Origin: Roseomonas sp. | GTDB lineage: Bacteria; Pseudomonadota; Alphaproteobacteria; Acetobacterales; Acetobacteraceae | Direction of reading: 5' to 3' | Length of the DNA stretch: 64,000 nucleotides | Assembly (NCBI GenBank): GCA_020249285.1 | Contig: JADCFX010000025.1 | Location: forward strand, 1-64,000 | In this document: piece after piece, positions 59,136-64,000 of the stretch | Layout: every line of letters starts with the position of its first letter | Numbering within the stretch: position 1 is the stretch's first letter | Made by a program: the position numbers and the translations under genes | The notes under the pieces: model-generated | Told to the model about the DNA's origin: nothing | The model's input: only the letters and a program-made list of their open reading frames with translations | The model's database searches: none

Positions 59136-60398
59136 ATGGCAGGCGGGAAGCTCCGCGCCACCGGCGTTCTTGCGCCCTTCGGGCAGCGCGGCTTTCGGTT
59201 TCAATGGCCGGCTGATCTTGCCACCTCCTGGGCCTTTGAGATGGAAACGATCATCCTGGGTTGGTATGTGCTGACCGAAACGGGATCGGTCACCTGGCTT
59301 GCCATTTTTGGGTCCCTGCTGCTGATCGGCACGCTGCTGTCCCCCATGTTTGGCGTGATGGGTGACAGGGTCGGGCATCGGCGCGTGCTGTCCGCCATGC
59401 GTGCCTGGTATGCGGTGCTGGCCGCGGTGCTCACGGCCTGCGCCATGGCAGGGCTGCTTTCCCCCTGGCTTGTCTGTGCTGTGGCCTTGCTGAGCGGCCT
59501 GGTACGCCCTTCCGATATGGGCATGCGGAATGCGCTGATCGCCGCCGGCATGCCCGCGCCCCTGTTGATGGGTGCGATGGGGATTGAACGCATGAGTGCC
59601 GATAGCGCCCGCGTGATAGGTGCGCTGACCGGCGCGGGGCTGGTCGCGTTTCTCGGCATTGGCCCTGCCTATATGGCGGTGACAGCGATATACCTTTGCG
59701 CCTTTGTGCTGACCTTGCAGGTGGATGAACCACCAACCCGCGCCGCCCAAGCTGTGGCGATGAAAACGCCCTGGGCCGATCTTGGTGATGGTATTGCCTA
59801 TGCGCGCGGCACTCCGCCCGTGCTGGCGGCGTTGCTGCTGGCGTGCCTGGCCAATTTCGCGGCCTATCCGATCAGCGGCGGCCTGCTGCCGCATGTGGCA
59901 CGCGATGTTTATGGGCTGGATCGCACCGGGCTTGGCTATCTGTCTGCGAGTTTCGCCGGCGGCGCGATGCTTGGTTCGCTTTTCATCAGCGCGAGGGGAG
60001 GCGGGCTGCCCCCGGCGCGCACCATGCTTGCGGCAGCGCTTTCCTGGTTTCTGTTGCTATTGGTTTTTGCGCGGCTGACGGACCCTGTGCTGGGTGGTGT
60101 GGTGCTGGCTTTGGCGGGGTTTGTGCAAAGCTTTTGCATGGTGCCGCTGGCGGTGCTGCTGCTGAGAATCACGCTCCAGGATTTTCGAGGGCGCGTGATG
60201 GGGCTGCGCATGCTGGCGGTTTACGGCCTGCCGGTGGGGCTGATGCTGGCCGGGCCTTTGGTGGGTGAGATCGGCTTCGCCGATGCCGGCGCGCTTTATG
60301 CCGGCTTTGGGGCGTTATGCACCATGGCGATTGCGCTGTTCTGGCGCGCGCATTTGCTGCCGCGTGAGGTGCCGGCGAATGGGCTGCGCAGCCAATAG
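59136..60398 (+). CDS. MFS transporter (EntS-like exporter)
   Basis: The 420-residue protein has twelve hydrophobic helices, the FGVMGDRVGHRRVL loop of MFS family proteins (helix 2-3) and WPADLATSWAFEMETIILGWYVL in the first segment. This resembles the enterobactin-exporter EntS/DHA3 branch. The AAGGGGGAA ribosome-binding site at 59122-59130 supports the ATG at 59136, although the frame is open from 59049. No siderophore gene is near, so the substrate is open. Confidence 0.9.
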   Translation: MAGGKLRATGVLAPFGQRGFRFQWPADLATSWAFEMETIILGWYVLTETGSVTWLAIFGSLLLIGTLLSPMFGVMGDRVGHRRVLSAMRAWYAVLAAVLTACAMAGLLSPWLVCAVALLSGLVRPSDMGMRNALIAAGMPAPLLMGAMGIERMSADSARVIGALTGAGLVAFLGIGPAYMAVTAIYLCAFVLTLQVDEPPTRAAQAVAMKTPWADLGDGIAYARGTPPVLAALLLACLANFAAYPISGGLLPHVARDVYGLDRTGLGYLSASFAGGAMLGSLFISARGGGLPPARTMLAAALSWFLLLLVFARLTDPVLGGVVLALAGFVQSFCMVPLAVLLLRITLQDFRGRVMGLRMLAVYGLPVGLMLAGPLVGEIGFADAGALYAGFGALCTMAIALFWRAHLLPREVPANGLRSQ

Positions 60399-60455
60399 AA
60401 CTTCCAACTTACACCAGTATTTGGCAAACTAACCGCAACCAGAAAGGAAACGCCG

Positions 60456-61442
60456 ATGCCCCTTACCTTGTCCCGCCGTCATGCGCTTGCCCTGGCCGGT
60501 ACCAGTGCGCTCGCCCCCGCCGCTTTCGCGCAGGGCATATTTCCTGACCGCGCGGTGAATATGATTGTCCCCTTCGCCCCTGGCGGCACGCCCGATATCG
60601 CGGCGCGGCTGCTGGCGCCCAAAATGGCCGAATTGCTGGGCCAGGCGGTCACGGTGGAAAATCGCGCAGGCGCTGGCGCCACAATTGGCACCCGCGCCGT
60701 AGTGCAGGCGCGGCCTGATGGGCATACGATTCTGATGGGCTCGATCTCCTTCCTGACGGCGCCGCTCACCGCGGACCCCATGCCTTATGATCCCGTGGCG
60801 CAGCTTCGCGTGATCAGCCTGATTTCGACATCGCCCTATGTGCTGATTGTGCGCGCCGATAGCCCGGCCCGCGATATCGCCGGGTTTCATGCCATGGTGC
60901 GGGAGCGCGGCAATAAACTAAACTACGGGTCAGCGGGCAGTGGCACGCCGCTGCATTTGGGTGGCGAACTTTACAAACTGATGATGGGCGTGGACCTGAC
61001 CCATGTGGCCTATCGCGGCAGTGGCCCGGCGATTACCGCGCTGCTTGCGGGCGAAGTGGATATGGTGTTTGCCGATGTGCCGGGCGCTTCCGGCCAGATC
61101 AGCGCCGGCACGGTGCGCCCGCTGGCCACCATGGTGCAGCAACGCATTCCGCAATTACCAAACGTGCCGACCATGGCGGAAAGCGATCCGCGCTTGAAGG
61201 ATTACGATGTCTATACCTGGGCCATGCTGGTGGCGCCGAAAGCCACACCCGATCGCGCGATACAACGCCTGCATGAAGTAGCCATCGCCGCCGCACGTCA
61301 GCCTGATATCATGAAACGCTTTGAAGAAATGGGTTTTGATTATGTCGGCTCATCGCCCGCAGATGGAGACAAGCGGCTGGAAGCGGAACGTGACAAATGG
61401 CGCGATGTGATCAAGCGGGCGAATATCAAGGTGGATTTGTAA
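60456..61442 (+). CDS. Bug/TctC family substrate-binding protein
   Basis: The 328-residue receptor has a signal peptide (RRHALALAGTSALAPAAFAQ), VNMIVPFAPGGTPDIAARLL, VENRAGAGATIGTRAV and THVAYRGSGPAITALLAGE. AAAGGAAA is close to the ATG. It is convergent with another Bug gene, ten bases apart. No transporter membrane genes or enzyme genes lie beside it, so its substrate cannot be inferred. Confidence 0.93.
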   Translation: MPLTLSRRHALALAGTSALAPAAFAQGIFPDRAVNMIVPFAPGGTPDIAARLLAPKMAELLGQAVTVENRAGAGATIGTRAVVQARPDGHTILMGSISFLTAPLTADPMPYDPVAQLRVISLISTSPYVLIVRADSPARDIAGFHAMVRERGNKLNYGSAGSGTPLHLGGELYKLMMGVDLTHVAYRGSGPAITALLAGEVDMVFADVPGASGQISAGTVRPLATMVQQRIPQLPNVPTMAESDPRLKDYDVYTWAMLVAPKATPDRAIQRLHEVAIAAARQPDIMKRFEEMGFDYVGSSPADGDKRLEAERDKWRDVIKRANIKVDL

Positions 61443-61452
61443 TCAGCCAAGC

Positions 61453-62445
61453 TCACCCCGCCCGCAGCCCTGCACGTTCCGCCGCCGTCCGTGTCCATGC
61501 CGTCTCCCGTTGCAGAAAGGCAGCAAAGCCCGCCGGCGTTGCCTCTGTTGCGCTTGCCATCAGGCTGCCCATGCCTTCCAGCCGCGACCGCACCGCAGGG
61601 TCCGCTACGGCGGCGGCAACAGCCTCGCCAAGCGCCTTCGCGGCGTGATCGGGCACACCCGTTGGCGCCACAATGCCAACAAAAGCCGCAGCCTGATAAC
61701 CGGCAACGCCGGCCTCGGTCGCGGTCGGCAATTCGGGTGCTTGCGGCAACCGATCAGCCGCCGCTACCGCCAAAATCCGCACCGCGCCTTCCCGATGCAG
61801 AGGTAGCGCCGTGGAAATTTCCGTAATGGCGCCGGATAAGGTGCCGGAGACAAGATCAGGCGTCATCGCCCCACCGCTGCCATAAGGAATATGCGTAATG
61901 CCTGCCCCGGTCGCCGCGTTAAACATCTCGAGCGAAAGATGCGCCGTGCTGGCAATGCCGGAAGAACCGAAGCCGAGCCTCCCCGGATTGGCCTTTGAAT
62001 GCGCCACAAGCTCCGCCACCGTTTGCACCGGCAGGCTGCGATGCACGGCAATCACCATCGGTGTGCGCACGAAAAGCCCAATCGGCATGAAGTCGCGCAG
62101 CGGATCGTAGCCAAGATTGGCCTGCACGGTGGGGTTGATCGTCAGCGGCCCGTTCGACCCAAGTAGGATCGTATAACCATCCGGCCTCATCCGCGCGACC
62201 TGCTGCGCGGCGACACTACCGCCCGCGCCAGCACGATTTTCCACCACCACAGGCTGGCCAAGCTTCGCCGACATGGCCGGTGCGCAGGCGCGCGCCGTTA
62301 GGTCCGAATTCCCGCCCGGCGCGAAGGGCACGATCAGGCGGATGGGCTTATCGGGGAAGGCGGCTTGCGCGCGAAGCGACGGGGACAGCATTGGCGTTGC
62401 GGCCAGGGCCGTGAGCACCGCGCGGCGCGTTGAGGTGAAATTCAT
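61453..62445 (-). CDS. Bug/TctC family substrate-binding protein
   Basis: The 330-residue receptor has a signal peptide (TSTRRAVLTALAATPMLSPSLRAQ), IRLIVPFAPGGNSDLTARAC, VENRAGAGGSVAAQQVARMRPDGYTILLG and THIPYGSGGAMTPDLV. The frame opens 20 codons further upstream, but the ATG at 62445 gives the standard signal peptide. It is the sixth Bug gene in this window and the only one on the minus strand. Confidence 0.93.
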   Translation of the reverse strand: MNFTSTRRAVLTALAATPMLSPSLRAQAAFPDKPIRLIVPFAPGGNSDLTARACAPAMSAKLGQPVVVENRAGAGGSVAAQQVARMRPDGYTILLGSNGPLTINPTVQANLGYDPLRDFMPIGLFVRTPMVIAVHRSLPVQTVAELVAHSKANPGRLGFGSSGIASTAHLSLEMFNAATGAGITHIPYGSGGAMTPDLVSGTLSGAITEISTALPLHREGAVRILAVAAADRLPQAPELPTATEAGVAGYQAAAFVGIVAPTGVPDHAAKALGEAVAAAVADPAVRSRLEGMGSLMASATEATPAGFAAFLQRETAWTRTAAERAGLRAG

Positions 62446-62551
62446 GTTTTCTGTCCGTTTCCCGAATTTGGTTGTCAGCTTGCGGCGCCCGGACGGTACT
62501 CGCAAGCCCCTGGTTTTGCGGCATCACGGCAGGATAAGGGCTACCCCGCCC

Positions 62552-64000
62552 TCAATTACGCCGCGCTTCCCGCGCAATCACCGCCAGCGCCGCGGATGAA
62601 ATCGTGAGCTGCCCCAATATCTGCGTCATGTCACGAATATAGCCCCAGGTTTCAAACGGTGCCGGGTCTTGCGGCAGCATCACCAGGCTCCCTGGCGCCA
62701 AGGGCGGCCCGCCGCTTTCCAGAAAACCCTGTCCTGCGGGCGCCGCTTCGCCATTGGGCAGCACCACAAAAACACGAGACGAATCGGCAAAGCGCTGCGC
62801 CCCGCCGGAGGCCTGGATATACTCCGCCGCGCGCCAACCCTGCCGGAAGGGCAGGCTACCCGGATTGAGCACTGCGCCCACCACTGTCACATCCTGCGGG
62901 CGCTTTGGCATGGCAATCACATCGCCGGGCTCCATCAGCATGTCCAAATCAGGCCGCGCCAGCAGGATCACAGGATTGGCTTCCACCACCACGCGCCCGG
63001 CGGCGCGCGCTTCCCGCATGGTGGCGGCCAATTCGCGCCCGGCCCTCATCGCGCCGCCAACATCGGAAGTACCACCCCGGGCACCTGGCAGCGTCTGGCC
63101 CGCGGCCAATTGCACCAGGCTGCTTTCCAGATCGCGCGCGGTGCGGGCAAAGCCTTCCTGTTGGCGCTGGCGCACGCTTTCGCGTGTGAAGACCGCGCCA
63201 TAGGGGAAGGCCTCTGGCGTCAGCCCGCCGGCGCGCGCGATCACTTCCGAAAGCCGCTCCCCACGGCGCAATTCATAGCTGCCGGGGTTGCGGAATTCGC
63301 CAAGCAGCAGCACCGGCCCGGTATCCAAAGCATCTTCGCGCCGAGGGATGCGCAGCGCCTGACGCGGAGACACAAGCCTCGCCCCACCGCCAAGGCTGAC
63401 GCGCGTCACCTGGCCGGTCAGCGCGGGGTTTGGCACGTCACGCGCCACATCCGCCGCGCTTGCATTGCCCAGGGCCGTCACGCCCCCTGCGATTGAAAGC
63501 GCATCGGCCAAGGGCGTATTGTCCAGCATGGGGTACAAGCCAGGGGCGCGCACCTCGCCGGTCATCAACGCGGCGTAGTCCAGCAGAAAGCCCGCCAATT
63601 CTGGCACTTCCTGAAAGATGCGCGGGCAGCGCGCCTCGCCCATTTCCGGAAACCCTGTTGCGCGCGCATGGGCGAAGCGGGCAGGGGATGCCTGCGCGGC
63701 CTGGGCAATTTGCGTCAGCGCCACGCATTCGCCGCCTTGCATCGCGGTTGCCTCGCCCCGCAAGGCGCGCTGGATAGCGCTGCTTGAAAGCCATTGGATA
63801 TCCGCGCGGGCGAAGACAATCACCTCATCCCCATCGCGCAAGGTCGGCCCGCCGCGTCCTTCCAAACTCCGCGCCAGATCGAAGGGCAGCAAATGGCGCT
63901 GGCCGCTCCGCTGATCCGGGCGCAGCACCACGGCGAAGCGCGTATAGGGGTCAGGCCCCAATTGGCGATGATCCGCAATCAGGCCGCGGACGGTAAGCCC
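62552..64000 (-). CDS. SLBB-domain polysaccharide export protein (partial, N-terminus beyond the window)
   Basis: The visible 482 residues remain open at the window edge, so the N-terminus lies outside. They contain repeated SLBB-type segments such as TGEVRAPGLYPMLDNTPLADALSIAGGV, LLLGEFRNPGSYELRRGERLSEVIARAGGLTPEAF and VVGAVLNPGSLPFRQGWRAAEYIQASGG. LMEPGDVIAMPKRP follows a beta-strand typical of this group. A hydrophobic C-terminal helix (QLTISSAALAVIA) may be the outer- or inner-membrane anchor. It fits a Wza-like outer-membrane exopolysaccharide exporter. Confidence 0.88.
   Translation of the reverse strand, partial: GLTVRGLIADHRQLGPDPYTRFAVVLRPDQRSGQRHLLPFDLARSLEGRGGPTLRDGDEVIVFARADIQWLSSSAIQRALRGEATAMQGGECVALTQIAQAAQASPARFAHARATGFPEMGEARCPRIFQEVPELAGFLLDYAALMTGEVRAPGLYPMLDNTPLADALSIAGGVTALGNASAADVARDVPNPALTGQVTRVSLGGGARLVSPRQALRIPRREDALDTGPVLLLGEFRNPGSYELRRGERLSEVIARAGGLTPEAFPYGAVFTRESVRQRQQEGFARTARDLESSLVQLAAGQTLPGARGGTSDVGGAMRAGRELAATMREARAAGRVVVEANPVILLARPDLDMLMEPGDVIAMPKRPQDVTVVGAVLNPGSLPFRQGWRAAEYIQASGGAQRFADSSRVFVVLPNGEAAPAGQGFLESGGPPLAPGSLVMLPQDPAPFETWGYIRDMTQILGQLTISSAALAVIAREARRN

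Overview
The window is GC-rich, densely packed bacterial chromosome. It suggests an alphaproteobacterium of the order Rhodospirillales, probably an Acetobacteraceae (Roseomonas-like) heterotroph. This rests on content and order: rph-rdgB divergent from hrcA; gpmI-envC-ctpA-yibQ-rppH; mutM divergent from ubiE; coaBC-dut; NDUFA12-mlaD-DUF2155; and six stand-alone Bug/TctC-type periplasmic receptor genes. The taxonomic call is inference, since there is no rRNA. I saw no tRNA, rRNA, CRISPR array, insertion sequence or prophage, and no gene-free stretch over 300 bases.

Layout. 0.1-6.1 kb: ftsK (minus), a LOG-family protein, rdgB-rph (minus) and hrcA, with a degenerate CIRCE-like operator between rph and hrcA. 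6.1-14 kb: an enolase-superfamily enzyme, NnrU, then the cell-envelope run gpmI-envC-ctpA-divergent polysaccharide deacetylase-rppH, mostly with overlapping or near-overlapping ends. 14-19.6 kb: an M3 oligopeptidase (minus), two Bug receptors and a 3-oxoadipyl-CoA-type thiolase. 19.7-20.6 kb: four tiny genes, one encoding a secreted Cys-repeat protein and one a 50-residue zinc-ribbon-like protein. 20.6-26.3 kb: ubiE/mutM, DUF1203, enoyl-CoA hydratase, a coiled-coil protein behind an AT-rich leader, and leuC-leuD.

26.4-43.2 kb is a catabolic region. Bug-GST-CMD-Bug-enoyl-CoA hydratase is followed by NHL-repeat, VOC and beta-hydroxyacid dehydrogenase genes. A DctPQM TRAP transporter then leads into uronate dehydrogenase and an aldose-1-epimerase-like protein, which suggests uptake and oxidation of a hexuronate. 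A second unit follows: DUF2889-CMD-hydroxyacid dehydrogenase-metallo-beta-lactamase. 43.2-45.8 kb: a persulfide-dioxygenase-like enzyme, DUF2155, a small protein, mlaD and NDUFA12.

45.9-56.8 kb holds the least ordinary genes. One is a 498-residue protein colinear with the C-terminal half of class II ribonucleotide reductase (NrdJ) but lacking the catalytic N-terminal part. Another is a PD-(D/E)XK-like nuclease fused to a DUF2075 helicase, followed by a secreted EEP-family protein. RidA, FemAB-like, DMT, MFS, PPK2, AhpD-like and TTC38-like genes lie around them. 56.9-64 kb: a second RidA, dut, coaBC, an MFS exporter, two Bug receptors on opposite strands, and the C-terminal part of an SLBB polysaccharide export protein cut by the window end.

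Most starts were chosen from ribosome-binding sites or stop/start overlaps rather than the longest reading frame. Function calls come from recognised motifs only; no database search was run.
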